From positions 124,001 through 188,000 of the forward strand of contig NZ_CP102510.1 in the NCBI RefSeq assembly GCF_024611995.1: a DNA stretch of 64,000 bases. Reading direction: 5' to 3'. Each line of letters begins with the position of its first letter. Position 1 is the stretch's first letter. This document shows positions 26,191-47,360 of this stretch, piece by piece. Under the pieces are notes generated by a model that was not told the origin of the DNA, did not search any database, and worked only from the letters and a program-made list of their open reading frames with translations. A program made the translations under genes and the position numbers. The stretch is from Streptomyces sp. NBC_00162. GTDB lineage: Bacteria; Actinomycetota; Actinomycetes; Streptomycetales; Streptomycetaceae.

Positions 26191-28692
26191 ATGACCCCCA
26201 ACACGATCACCGCCGAGGAGAGGCACGGAGCGGCGGTTGCGCCGACCGGTCCGCTCCCGTTCCACCTCGACCTGGTCAGCGGGACCAACGGTGCCTCCCT
26301 CGACGCGGGACTCGCCACCCTCAAGGGCGCGAGCGCCGCGGCCCCGGCCACCGCCGCCCCGGTCACCCGGCGCACCATCGGCGCCGGCTCCGGCACGCAC
26401 CGCGGCGCCGTCCTGACCGGCCCCGAGGGCCCGGCCGAACTGGGCGCCAAGGAGACCGGCGCCACCGCCGCGCCGCTGGCCTTCCTCTTCCCGGGCCTGG
26501 GCGACCACTACCTCGGCATGGGCCGCGACCTGTACCGGGATTTCCCCGTCTTCCGCGCCGAGGTCGACCGCTGCGCCGAACTGCTCGCCCCCGACCTCGG
26601 TCTGGACCTCCGCGAGGTGATCTTCGCGGCCGCCGCCGAGTCGGCCGCCACGGAGCCGGCCGGCGAGGGCGCGAAGGCGCCCGCCATGGACCTGCGCCGC
26701 ATGCTCGGCCGCGACAGCGGACCGGTCAGCGCCGAGGAGCGCCGGCTGAACGCCACGAAGCTGGCCCAGCCCGCGCTCTTCGTCATCGAGTACGCCCTCG
26801 CCGGACTCTGGCGCAGCTGGGGCGCCCGCCCGGCCGTCCTGACCGGCTACAGCCTGGGCGAGTACGTCGCCGCGACGCTGGCCGGGGTGCTCTCCCTCAA
26901 GGACGCGCTGACCCTGGTCGCCCGCCGTGCCGCGCTCATCGACGCGCTGCCGCAGGGCGCCATGCTCGCCGTCATGCTGCCGGAGCAGGACGTACGCGCC
27001 CTGCTCGGACCGAACCTCTCGCTGTCCGCCGTCAACGGCGACGCGTTCTGCGTGGTCGCCGGACCCGAGGAGGACATCGCCGCGCTGGAGACCTCCCTGC
27101 GCACGCGCGAGGTCATCAACCGCCGGGTCACCACCACGCACGCCTTCCACTCCACGATGATGGAGCCGATCGCGGGCGAACTGACCGCGCTCGCGCGGAC
27201 CCTGACCCTGAACGCGCCGAGCATCCCGTACGTCTCGAACGTCACCGGCGCGCTGATCACCGACGAGCAGGCCACCGACCCCGGCTACTGGGCCCGCCAC
27301 CTCGTCAGCCCGGTCCGCTTCGCCGACGGCCTGCGCGTCATCGGCGAGGACCACGTCCTGCTCGAGGCCGGCCCCGGCCAGACCCTCGCCAGCCTCGCCA
27401 CCGAGGTCCGCGGCGTCGGCAACGGCGCCGTCGTCGCCTCGATGCGCCACCCGCTGGAGCGCCGCTCCGACACCGCCGTCGCCCTCAAGGCGCTGGGCCG
27501 GGTGTGGCTGGCGGGCGGCGCCGTGGACTGGACGGTCCACCCCGCCGAGAACCTCACGGCCGACGGCGCCGCCGCCCCGGCCCCGGCGCCCGCCGCCGAG
27601 GGCGAGCCGAGCGCCACCGAGCAGGAGCTGCACGCCCTGTGGGCCCGGCTGCTGAAGACCGAGGAGCAGCTCCCGCGGGACGTCTCCTTCTTCGAGCTGG
27701 GCGGCAACTCGCTGCTGGCCACCCGCCTGATCCTGCGCATCACCCGCGCCTTCTCCGTAGAGCCGACGCTGCGCCAGATCTACGAGTGGGCCACCCTCGC
27801 GCGGACCGCGACCGCCGTCGACGCGCTGCGCGCCGGCCGGGACCCGCAGGAGGCGCTGGCCGGGGACGGGTCCGGCTCCTCGCACACCGGAAGCTCGCTC
27901 GCCCGCTTCCAGCTCCCCAACGGCCTGATGATCTCCCACCAGAACGAGGCGGAGACCCTCCACTTCTACGAGGACATCTTCGACCACCGCGTCTACGCCA
28001 AGAACGGGATCACCCTCCCCGACGGCGCCACCGTGGTCGACGTCGGCGGCAACATCGGCCTGTTCACGCTCTTCGCGCACTACGAGGCCAAGGACGTGAC
28101 GGTCTACACCTTCGAGCCGGCCCCGCCGCTGTTCGAGCTGCTCAGCCGCAACGCCGCCGAACACGGCGCCGACGCCCGGCTGTTCAACATCGGCATCTCC
28201 GACACCGAGTCCGAGGCGCAGTTCACCTTCTACCCGCGCAGCTCCGGCATGTCCTCCTTCCACCCCGACGAGGCGGAGGAGAAGCACAACCTGCGCACCA
28301 TCATCGCCAACCAGCGCGAGGCCGGCGGGGACGAGGCGGCCGACCAGCTCGCCGAGTACACCGAAGAGCTCATGGACGTGCGCTTCGAGGCCATCGAGTT
28401 CACCGCGAAGCTGCGCCCGCTGAGCGCGGTCATCCGCGAGCAGAACATCGAGCGCATCGACCTCATCAAGATCGACGTGCAGAAGAGCGAGCGCCAGGTC
28501 ATCGACGGCATCGCCGACGAGGACTGGCCCAAGATCCAGCAGATGGTGCTGGAGGCGCACGACGCGGACGGCGAGGTCGCCCGGCTCGTCGCGCTCCTGG
28601 AGAGCCGCGGCTTCACCGCGCACGCCGAGCAGGACGAGCTGTACGCCGGCACGGACATCCACAACATCTACGCCGTACGCGGCGCACGCTAA
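26191..28692 (+). CDS. AT - carrier - FkbM methyltransferase trifunctional protein
   Basis: This 833-residue protein has AAGGAGAGG before ATG 26191. AT (about residues 95-400): FLFPGLGDHY, catalytic Ser221 in GYSLGEY, Arg246 exactly 25 residues later for carboxylate binding, and HAFH. A PCP-like carrier follows (about 470-545) with Ser507 in ELGGNSL. FkbM-type O-methyltransferase (about 575-830) has the SAM loop VVDVGGNIGLFTLFA. The methyltransferase half is expected for making methoxymalonyl-ACP. The fused AT and carrier are not part of the classical FkbG-K set. The AT has GYSLGE and an Ala/Glu-rich insertion, so it is of a different lineage from the modular ATs here. It may hold the unit during O-methylation and pass it on in trans. 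It heads the five-gene operon. Confidence 0.9.
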   Translation: MTPNTITAEERHGAAVAPTGPLPFHLDLVSGTNGASLDAGLATLKGASAAAPATAAPVTRRTIGAGSGTHRGAVLTGPEGPAELGAKETGATAAPLAFLFPGLGDHYLGMGRDLYRDFPVFRAEVDRCAELLAPDLGLDLREVIFAAAAESAATEPAGEGAKAPAMDLRRMLGRDSGPVSAEERRLNATKLAQPALFVIEYALAGLWRSWGARPAVLTGYSLGEYVAATLAGVLSLKDALTLVARRAALIDALPQGAMLAVMLPEQDVRALLGPNLSLSAVNGDAFCVVAGPEEDIAALETSLRTREVINRRVTTTHAFHSTMMEPIAGELTALARTLTLNAPSIPYVSNVTGALITDEQATDPGYWARHLVSPVRFADGLRVIGEDHVLLEAGPGQTLASLATEVRGVGNGAVVASMRHPLERRSDTAVALKALGRVWLAGGAVDWTVHPAENLTADGAAAPAPAPAAEGEPSATEQELHALWARLLKTEEQLPRDVSFFELGGNSLLATRLILRITRAFSVEPTLRQIYEWATLARTATAVDALRAGRDPQEALAGDGSGSSHTGSSLARFQLPNGLMISHQNEAETLHFYEDIFDHRVYAKNGITLPDGATVVDVGGNIGLFTLFAHYEAKDVTVYTFEPAPPLFELLSRNAAEHGADARLFNIGISDTESEAQFTFYPRSSGMSSFHPDEAEEKHNLRTIIANQREAGGDEAADQLAEYTEELMDVRFEAIEFTAKLRPLSAVIREQNIERIDLIKIDVQKSERQVIDGIADEDWPKIQQMVLEAHDADGEVARLVALLESRGFTAHAEQDELYAGTDIHNIYAVRGAR

Positions 28693-28707
28693 CGGAGTCG
28701 ACCACCA

Positions 28708-29559
<852 letters not shown>

Positions 29560-29624
29560 CCGGGCGCGCGTACGCACCGACCGCCCCCCGCCCCCCCGCA
29601 TCGAAGACGACAGGACGGAACGAG

Positions 29625-29879
29625 ATGAGCACGGACAACAAGGCCAGGATCGCGGAGTACCTCTCCCGCTTCATCCCGGTGCAGGACCTCAAGGACGACC
29701 AGGACATCTTCGAGCTCAGCTTCGTCAGCTCGATGTTCGCGATGCAGCTCGTCTCCTTCGTGGAGCACGAGTTCGGCATCACCGTCGAGAACGAGGACCT
29801 GGAGCTGGAGTACTTCCGCTCCATCAGCGCCCTCGACGCGTTCGTCAGCCGCAAGCTGGCCGCGTCGGTCCCCCAGTAG
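29625..29879 (+). CDS. Methoxymalonyl-pathway acyl carrier protein (FkbJ-like)
   Basis: This is an 84-residue carrier protein. The attachment Ser lies in FVSSMFAMQLVSFVEHEFG; the residue before it is Ser rather than the usual Asp, as is common for this carrier class (SLFAMQLV type). It lies between the 3-hydroxyacyl dehydrogenase and the acyl-CoA-dehydrogenase-like gene. It is expected to carry glyceryl- through hydroxymalonyl- to methoxymalonyl-thioester. The 65-base gap upstream has a run of C residues but no obvious hairpin. Confidence 0.92.
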   Translation: MSTDNKARIAEYLSRFIPVQDLKDDQDIFELSFVSSMFAMQLVSFVEHEFGITVENEDLELEYFRSISALDAFVSRKLAASVPQ

Positions 29880-29900
29880 GCCGAGCGGAGCCGACCCCAG

Positions 29901-31079
29901 ATGACGACGATGCTCACCGCGGAGCAGGCGCAGGCCCAGAAGGAGTTCCGGGCCTTCGCCGACACCCGTGTCGCCCCGTACGCCGATGCCTGGCACCGGG
30001 CCCAGCGCACCCCGCCCGAGGCCGTCCGGCTGCTCGCCGACGAGGGCCTGCTCGGGCTGCCGGTCCCGGCCGAGTACGGCGGTGGCGGCTGCGACGCGGT
30101 GACGCTCGGCCTGCTCGCGGCCGAGCTCGGCCGCGCCTGCTCCTCGCTGCGCAGTCTGCTGACCGTGCACACGATGGTGGCGCACGCCGTCGCCCGCTGG
30201 GGCACCCGCGCCCAGAAGGACACCTGGCTGCCCCGGCTCGCCCGCGGCGAGCGCATTGCCGCGCTCGCCGTGTCCGAGCCGGGCACCGGCAGTGACGCCT
30301 CCGCCGTCACCACCCGGGTCACCCGTGACGGCGAGGACTGGATCCTCGACGGCCACAAGAAGTGGATCACGTACGGCGAGACCGCGGACCTGTTCCTCGT
30401 CGTCGGGCGCGGCGAGCAGGGCCCCACCGCCCTGCTCGTCGAACGGGACACCCCGGGCCTGCGCACCGAGCTGATCGAGGACATGATCGGCATCCGCGCC
30501 TCGATGACCGCGCACGTGTACTTCGACAACTGCCGCGTCCCCGGCACGAACCTGCTGGCCCGGCCGGGCCTCGGCGTCTCCCACGTGACCGGCGCGGCCC
30601 TCGACCTCGGCCGGTACACGGTGGGCTGGGGCTGCGTCGGCATCCTCGACGCCTGCCTGGACGCCGGCACCGACTATGCGTCCGAGCGGGTCCAGTTCGG
30701 CGTCCCCATCCGGGAGCACCAGCTGGTCCGCCGCATGATCAGCGACATGTACACCTCCGCCCGGGCGGCCCGGCTGCTCTGCCTGGAGGCGGGCCGGCTG
30801 CGCGACGCGCGCGACCCGGGGGCACTGGCCGCCACCTCCATGGCCAAGTACTTCGCCTCCACCGCCGCCGCCCGCGCCGCCACCGACGCCGTGCAGATCC
30901 ACGGCGCCAACGGATGCGGCCCCGACTACCCCGTACAGCGCCTGCTCGGTGACACCAAGGTCATGGAGGTCATCGAGGGCAGCTCCCAGCTCCACCAGGT
31001 CGGCCTCGCCGAGTACGCCTTCCAGGAGCGGGCCCCGTTCCGCCGCACCCCCGCCGCCGCAGCCCGTGGAAGTGAGTGA
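29901..31079 (+). CDS. Acyl-CoA dehydrogenase-like enzyme of methoxymalonyl pathway (FkbI-like)
   Basis: This is a 392-residue flavoprotein of the acyl-CoA dehydrogenase fold. FAD/substrate motifs are AVSEPGTGSDAS and WITYGETADL. The catalytic Glu is in MEVIEGSSQLHQ, and QIHGANGCG is near the C-terminus. In methoxymalonyl-ACP formation this enzyme and the 3-hydroxyacyl dehydrogenase together oxidise the ACP-bound C3 unit to the malonate level. It starts 22 bases after the carrier gene and ends four bases before FkbH, so the operon is tight. Confidence 0.93.
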   Translation: MTTMLTAEQAQAQKEFRAFADTRVAPYADAWHRAQRTPPEAVRLLADEGLLGLPVPAEYGGGGCDAVTLGLLAAELGRACSSLRSLLTVHTMVAHAVARWGTRAQKDTWLPRLARGERIAALAVSEPGTGSDASAVTTRVTRDGEDWILDGHKKWITYGETADLFLVVGRGEQGPTALLVERDTPGLRTELIEDMIGIRASMTAHVYFDNCRVPGTNLLARPGLGVSHVTGAALDLGRYTVGWGCVGILDACLDAGTDYASERVQFGVPIREHQLVRRMISDMYTSARAARLLCLEAGRLRDARDPGALAATSMAKYFASTAAARAATDAVQIHGANGCGPDYPVQRLLGDTKVMEVIEGSSQLHQVGLAEYAFQERAPFRRTPAAAARGSE

Positions 31080-31082
31080 CCG

Positions 31083-31140
31083 ATGACGACGACCACCGAG
31101 ACGACGACCACCGAGACGACCACCACCAAGACGACCACCG
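31083..31140 (+). repeat. Imperfect ACGACCACC/GAGACG repeat encoding a Thr-rich tail
   Basis: The first 58 bases of the FkbH gene consist of imperfect units built from acgacgaccaccgag-like blocks. They encode TTTTE TTTTE TTTTK TTT. It looks like replication slippage at the 5' end of the gene and is length-variable in principle. Confidence 0.75.
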
Positions 31141-32156
31141 TCAAGTGCGTGGTGTGGGACCTCGACAACACCGTCTGGGACGGCGTCCTGCTGGAGGACA
31201 CCGAGGTCACCCTGCGCCCCGAGGTCGTGGAGACCCTGCGGATCCTCGACGAGCGCGGCATCCTGCACTCCGTCGCCAGCCGCAACGACCACGGCGCGGC
31301 CATGGCCAAGCTGGAGGAGTTCGGCATCGCCGAGTACTTCCTCTACCCGCAGATCAACTGGGGCAACAAGTCCGAGTCCGTGCAGGCCGTGGCCAAGGCG
31401 ATCAACATCGGCATCGACACCCTCGCCTTCGTCGACGACCAGCCCTTCGAACGCGACGAGGTCGCCTTCGCCCACCCCGCAGTGCGCTGCATCGACGCCG
31501 TCGACGCCGCGGGCATCCCCGGCCTGCCCGAGATGCACCCCCGGTTCGTCACCGCCGACTCCCGCGAGCGCCGCCACCTCTACCGCGCCGACGCGCAGCG
31601 CAACGCCGCCGAGGAGTCCCACGAGGGCACCTCGGAGGAGTTCCTCGCCTCGCTCGGCATGAGCTTCACCATCAGCCCCGCCGAGGAGCGCGACCTCCAG
31701 CGCGCCGAGGAGCTGACGGTCCGTACGAACCAGCTCAACGCCACCGGCTACACCTACTCGTACGAGGAGCTGGACGCGTTCCGCCGCTCCCCGGACCACG
31801 ACCTGCTGGTCGCCGGTCTGGAGGACAAGTACGGCACCTACGGCAAGATCGGCCTCTCGCTCGTTGAGCGCGGCGAGGACGTGTGGACCGTCAAGCTGCT
31901 GCTGATGTCCTGCCGCGTGATGTCCCGCGGCGTCGGATCCGTGCTGCTCGGCCACCTGATCCGCGAGGCCCACCGGGCCGGGGCCAAGCTGCGCGCCGAG
32001 TTCGTGCCCACCGACCGCAACCGGACCATGTACATCACCTACAAGTTCGCCGGCTTCCGCGAGATCGCGAAGAAGGGCGACATCTCGGTCCTGGAGAACG
32101 ACTTCTCCCGGATCCCCGAGTTCCCCCCGTACATGGACGTCACGCTCGGGAACTGA
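31083..32156 (+). CDS. fkbH: FkbH-like glyceryl-ACP forming enzyme
   Basis: This is a 357-residue protein. The HAD-type phosphatase domain has VVWDLDNTVWDGVL and FVDDQPFERDEV. A GNAT-like C-terminal domain follows (CRVMSRGVGSVLLGHLI). FkbH proteins take a glycolytic C3 intermediate (1,3-bisphosphoglycerate), dephosphorylate it and load it on the carrier protein, the committed step to methoxymalonyl-ACP. The family core starts at about residue 20. The first 19 residues are an almost pure Thr/Glu/Lys tail from a DNA repeat (see 31083-31140) and are probably a recent, dispensable extension. Confidence 0.95.
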   Translation: MTTTTETTTTETTTTKTTTVKCVVWDLDNTVWDGVLLEDTEVTLRPEVVETLRILDERGILHSVASRNDHGAAMAKLEEFGIAEYFLYPQINWGNKSESVQAVAKAINIGIDTLAFVDDQPFERDEVAFAHPAVRCIDAVDAAGIPGLPEMHPRFVTADSRERRHLYRADAQRNAAEESHEGTSEEFLASLGMSFTISPAEERDLQRAEELTVRTNQLNATGYTYSYEELDAFRRSPDHDLLVAGLEDKYGTYGKIGLSLVERGEDVWTVKLLLMSCRVMSRGVGSVLLGHLIREAHRAGAKLRAEFVPTDRNRTMYITYKFAGFREIAKKGDISVLENDFSRIPEFPPYMDVTLGN

Positions 32157-32213
32157 CCCGGCGGCCCACCCCCTCCCGCAGACCCCTACCGGCAGTGCCA
32201 AAGAACGAGACGG

Positions 32214-43935
<11,722 letters not shown>

Positions 43936-43943
<8 letters not shown>

Positions 43944-44793
43944 GACCGTGCGCCCGGACGGGGCGCGGATCCACTACGAGGTGCGCGGCACCGGCTTCCC
44001 CGTCCTGCTCATCGGCCCCGGCGAGGTCCCCGGCCAGTGCGACACCGAGCGGGCCGCCTTCACCGAGACCGCCGAGGCCCTCGCCGGGCAGTTCCAGGTG
44101 ATCACGGTCGAGGCCCGCCACAACGGGCGCAGCACCGGCCCCGCCGAGCCCTTCTGCTACGGACGCACCGCCGCCGACCTGCTGGCGGTCCTCGACGAGC
44201 TCGGCATCGAGCGCGCCCACGTCGCCGCCTCCGGCGCAGGCACCGCCCAGGCCTGGCGGCTGGTCCAGGACGCCCCCGAGCGGATCGGCGCCGTCGTCGC
44301 CCACGCGCCCGTCGGGCTCGCCGAGGGCAACACGCTCGGCGACTTCCTGGCGACCTTCGACGAGGCGATGCGCCTGGCCCGTGCCGAAGGCATCGACGGT
44401 GTGATCGAGGAGGCCTCCCTGGGCGGCGGTTTCGCGGCCCGGCCCGGCGCCGGACCGTACGCCCGTCAGCTCCACGAGGTGCCCGACTTCCGCGAGGAGC
44501 TCCTCGCCCTGCGCCGGGAGCGCTACATCGTGCGCGTCGTCCGGTTCCGCGACGGCATCTGGCCGCAGGGCTCCGCCTGGTTCTCCGTACCGGAGGAGTC
44601 GATGACGCGGTTCCCCGCGCCGCTGCTGGTGCTGCCGGGCAACAGCCCGCTGGCCCCCGCCGCGCTCGCCAAGCGGCTCGCCGCCGACGTGCCCGGCGCC
44701 CGCCTGCTCGACGGCGCCGCCGACACCGCCGACCGCCGGACGGAGACCCTCGCGTCGGTCGTCTCCTTCCTCCTCGAGACCACCGCACGCTGA
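43936..44793 (+). CDS. Alpha/beta-hydrolase-fold protein, possibly non-hydrolytic
   Basis: This is a 285-residue protein starting with ATG 43936, overlapping the PKS stop by eight bases. The fold pattern is clear: [22 protein letters not shown], then the nucleophile elbow AASGAGTA. The C-terminal segment that normally carries the catalytic His (GH...) reads [12 protein letters not shown], with no His in place. The enzyme may therefore have lost hydrolysis and act as a binding or cyclisation protein, or use another His. It is co-translated with the terminal PKS and precedes the P450 by 15 bases, so it is probably a tailoring or release partner. Confidence 0.85.
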
Positions 44794-44808
44794 AGGAGAC
44801 GTACCGTC

Positions 44809-46104
44809 ATGCTCACTCTCGAGAACCTCGACATCACCGATGAGTCCGCGTACGCGGCGAACGGCGGCTACCCGCACGCCGAGTTCGACCTGCTGCGCCG
44901 CGAGGAGCCGGTGTTCTGGTACCGGCGCCCCGGCTTCGAGCCGTTCTGGGTGCTGACCCGGCACGAGGACATCGCCTACGTCTCGCGCAACCCGAAGCTC
45001 TTCTCCAGCGCCCAGCGCGTCACCCTCGACACCCCCGAAGCCGTGGAGATGTTCGAGGCCCAGCTGGAGGCGCGGGCCGAGATGTTCGGGCACGCCCCGG
45101 ACATGCCGCCGGCCCTCTCCTACATGGACGCGCCGCACCACCGCCACCTGCGCCAGGTCATGGCGCCCTGCTTCACGCCCAAGGCGATCAACGAGCTGGA
45201 GGAGCGGTTCCACGAGCTCGCCGGCGAGTACGCGCAGGCGTTCACCCGCCTGATCGACGAGAACGGCACCGCGGACGTGGCCAAGAGCCTGTCCGCGCGG
45301 CTGCCCGTCGCGGCGATCTGCGAACTGGTCGGGGCGCCCCTGAAGGACTGGGACGACATCTTCGAGTGGACCGAGGGCACCACGGGGGCCGCCGACCCGG
45401 ACAACCAGCGGGACGGCGAGGACGCCGAGGCCACCTTCAACCGCAACATGGGCGCCCTCAACGGCTATGTCGCGGGCCTGGTCCAGCAGCGCATGGCCGA
45501 GATCGACGGCACCGGCACGGACGTGCTCAGCCGTCTGGCCCGGGCGCGGATCGACGGCGAGCCGCTGTCCTTCCACGAGATCCTCTACACCATCTTCAAC
45601 CTGCTCGTCGCGGGCATCGGCACCACCCGCAACGCGACGACCGGCGGCATCCAGGCCCTCCTCGAGAACCCGGACCAGGTACAGAAGCTCATCGAGGACC
45701 CCTCGCTGATCGACGGCGCGGTCGAGGAGATCCTGCGCTGGACGTCGATCGCGGTGAACTTCGTGCGCACCGCCACCCAGGACACCGAGATCGGCGGTCG
45801 GCTCATCCGCAAGGGCGAGACCGTCGCGATGTGGTACCCGGCGGCCAACCGCGACGAGGCGGTCTTCGAGGACCCGCACCGCTTCGACGTCACCCGGGAC
45901 GCCACCGCCCAGATCGCGTTCGGCGGGCACGGCGAACACGTCTGCCTCGGCCACCACCTGGCCCGGCTGGAGCTGCGGGCCATCCTGCGCGCCGTCCTGC
46001 CGCTGCTCCCGGAGCTGGAACTCGTGCGCAAGCCCGAGTTCGCCGTGCTCCACCTCCAGGCCGCGGAAATCAAGCGGCTTGTCGTACGACGCAAGGAACG
46101 GTGA
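44809..46104 (+). CDS. Cytochrome P450 tailoring monooxygenase
   Basis: This is a 431-residue P450. The heme loop is FGGHGEHVCLGHHLAR (Cys ligand) and the ExxR motif lies in EEILRW. The I-helix reads LLVAGIGTTRN; where most P450s have Glu/Asp before the Thr (AGxET), this one has Gly, so proton delivery may use water or substrate, or the chemistry may be unusual. ATG 44809 follows GAAGGAG. It is soluble bacterial class and needs ferredoxin partners, none of which are present here. Its position after the terminal PKS suggests hydroxylation or epoxidation of the released product. Confidence 0.93.
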   Translation: MLTLENLDITDESAYAANGGYPHAEFDLLRREEPVFWYRRPGFEPFWVLTRHEDIAYVSRNPKLFSSAQRVTLDTPEAVEMFEAQLEARAEMFGHAPDMPPALSYMDAPHHRHLRQVMAPCFTPKAINELEERFHELAGEYAQAFTRLIDENGTADVAKSLSARLPVAAICELVGAPLKDWDDIFEWTEGTTGAADPDNQRDGEDAEATFNRNMGALNGYVAGLVQQRMAEIDGTGTDVLSRLARARIDGEPLSFHEILYTIFNLLVAGIGTTRNATTGGIQALLENPDQVQKLIEDPSLIDGAVEEILRWTSIAVNFVRTATQDTEIGGRLIRKGETVAMWYPAANRDEAVFEDPHRFDVTRDATAQIAFGGHGEHVCLGHHLARLELRAILRAVLPLLPELELVRKPEFAVLHLQAAEIKRLVVRRKER

Positions 46105-46112
46105 AACACCCA

Positions 46113-46655
46113 ATGTCCGAGAATTCAGCACCGCAGCCGCGGCCGGTACCGGTTTCCCTCCGGGAATTCGCGGCCGGGGACGAGTCCGACCTCAATGTGG
46201 TCGCCCCGTGGGTGGGGCCCGCGGTCGACGAGGAAACCGGCCGACTGAAGGAGCCGCTACGCAAGCGGCACCTGATCGCCACGTCCGTCGGCTGGCCGAA
46301 ACCCGGACACGAGCCCGCCGCAATCGCCCTGAACGAGGCCATTCTCGCCGAGCTGTACGTCCGCTCTGGCCTGCTGGCCGTGACGCTCGCGATATCCGAG
46401 AAGAACTTCAACAGCACGCGGAGCCTCAGCATCTGGGAAGACGAAGACGCGCTGAAGGGATTCCTGAAATCGGGTCCGCACATGGCGGCGGCGCGCCAGG
46501 TGAGGGAGCTCATGTACGACTGGGAAGGCGCGAACTGGGTTTCCGAGGAAACCCTGGAACTGCCGACCTTCGACGATGCGAAAGCAAAACTCGACGAGGT
46601 CCGGGCGCCCGGCCCGAGCGCATTCGAGTCGTACGACGGGGACCGTTCCGCCTGA
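46113..46655 (+). CDS. ABM-like (dimeric alpha+beta barrel) protein
   Basis: This is a 180-residue protein. ATG at 46113 is eight bases after the P450 stop. The segment NFNSTRSLSIWEDEDALKG followed by GPHMAAARQV matches the antibiotic-biosynthesis-monooxygenase-like dimeric barrel pattern (W-x-s-x-ea-l...F...gpH). Codon use is less GC-biased in its first half (for example aattcagca, atatccgag) than in the neighbours. It could be a cofactor-free oxygenase or a cyclase helper. SARP-like repeats follow immediately. I do not recognise a specific function. Confidence 0.65.
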   Translation: MSENSAPQPRPVPVSLREFAAGDESDLNVVAPWVGPAVDEETGRLKEPLRKRHLIATSVGWPKPGHEPAAIALNEAILAELYVRSGLLAVTLAISEKNFNSTRSLSIWEDEDALKGFLKSGPHMAAARQVRELMYDWEGANWVSEETLELPTFDDAKAKLDEVRAPGPSAFESYDGDRSA

Positions 46656-46660
46656 GATCA

Positions 46661-46700
46661 CCGAGGACCGCTCGAGGACCCCTCGAGCCCCACTCGAGAA
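46661..46700. promoter_or_regulatory. SARP-type heptamer repeat array (four repeats, 11-bp period)
   Basis: CCGAGGA (46661), TCGAGGA (46672), TCGAGCC (46683) and TCGAGAA (46694) recur every 11 bases with 4-base spacers ccgc, cccc and ccac. TCGAGGA is shared with the array at 24046-24074. The array sits in the short gap before the DinB-like gene (ATG 46723). Room for a -10 box between the array and the ribosome site is tight and none is obvious. Three of the repeats lie inside CTCGAG palindromes, so the array could be read in either direction. Confidence 0.65.
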
Positions 46701-46722
46701 CGACAAGAGAAGGAGCAACCGC

Positions 46723-47235
46723 ATGACCGTGACCGCCGAGGCGCCGGCGCAGCCCCTGACCACCCATTTCCTGCACCATTTCGACCTCGCCTACGGCATG
46801 GTGCTGGAGCTCGCCGAGGACTTCGACAACGAGACCGCGCGCCTCGCGCCGGCCCCGCACAAGCCGCTGGTCTGGTTCCTCGGGCACCTCATCTGTGCCA
46901 CGGACTACTTCTCCACCCTGCACCAGGGCACCGAGTCCCTCGTCACCGAGGAGTTCTCCCGGCACTACGCGGGCAACGACAACAACGACTGGTCCTGGGG
47001 GCCTTCGCTGGCGGAGATGATCGAGCTCTACCAGCAGGTGCACGCGCGGATGCGGGCCTTCGTGGCCGGGCTGCGCCCCGAGGACCTCGACAGCGAGTCC
47101 CCGCTCGAGCCGTTCGGCGACGACCGCCTGAAGAACCTCGGCAAGGCGCTGTCCATCATCCAGATGCACGACGCCTACCACTGCGGGCAGATCGGCTGCC
47201 TGCGCGTCGCGCTCGGCAAGTCGGTGCCGTTCTAG
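46723..47235 (+). CDS. DinB-like metal-binding protein
   Basis: This is a 170-residue protein with a four-helix DinB-type pattern. Metal-ligand candidates are His in WFLGHLICATDYF and the two His of MHDAYHCGQIG. The DinB superfamily includes thiol-dependent S-transferases and detoxifying proteins, and several act in antibiotic pathways or resistance. ATG 46723 has AGAAGGAG. It lies between the ABM-like protein and the glycosyltransferase, so a protective or tailoring role is plausible but unproven. A long hairpin follows. Confidence 0.82.
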   Translation: MTVTAEAPAQPLTTHFLHHFDLAYGMVLELAEDFDNETARLAPAPHKPLVWFLGHLICATDYFSTLHQGTESLVTEEFSRHYAGNDNNDWSWGPSLAEMIELYQQVHARMRAFVAGLRPEDLDSESPLEPFGDDRLKNLGKALSIIQMHDAYHCGQIGCLRVALGKSVPF

Positions 47236-47261
47236 CCATATCTCCTCCGGCTGGCCGGAAA

Positions 47262-47303
47262 GCTCCGGTATCCCGGATCCGTGCGGATTCGGGATACCGG
47301 AGC
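47262..47303 (+). terminator. Long hairpin between DinB-like and glycosyltransferase genes
   Basis: The 19-base arms (47262-47280 and 47285-47303) pair with one mismatch around a GTGC loop; the core is GCTCCGGTATCCCG. There is no T-run, as is usual for GC-rich actinomycete terminators. Its position, 27 bases after the DinB-like stop and 57 before the glycosyltransferase start, fits a terminator or an attenuator. Confidence 0.7.
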
Positions 47304-47360
47304 CACTGCTACCGTGGCACACGGTTCGCCCGTACCGCGGTTCCAGGAAGAGGGGTTTTC

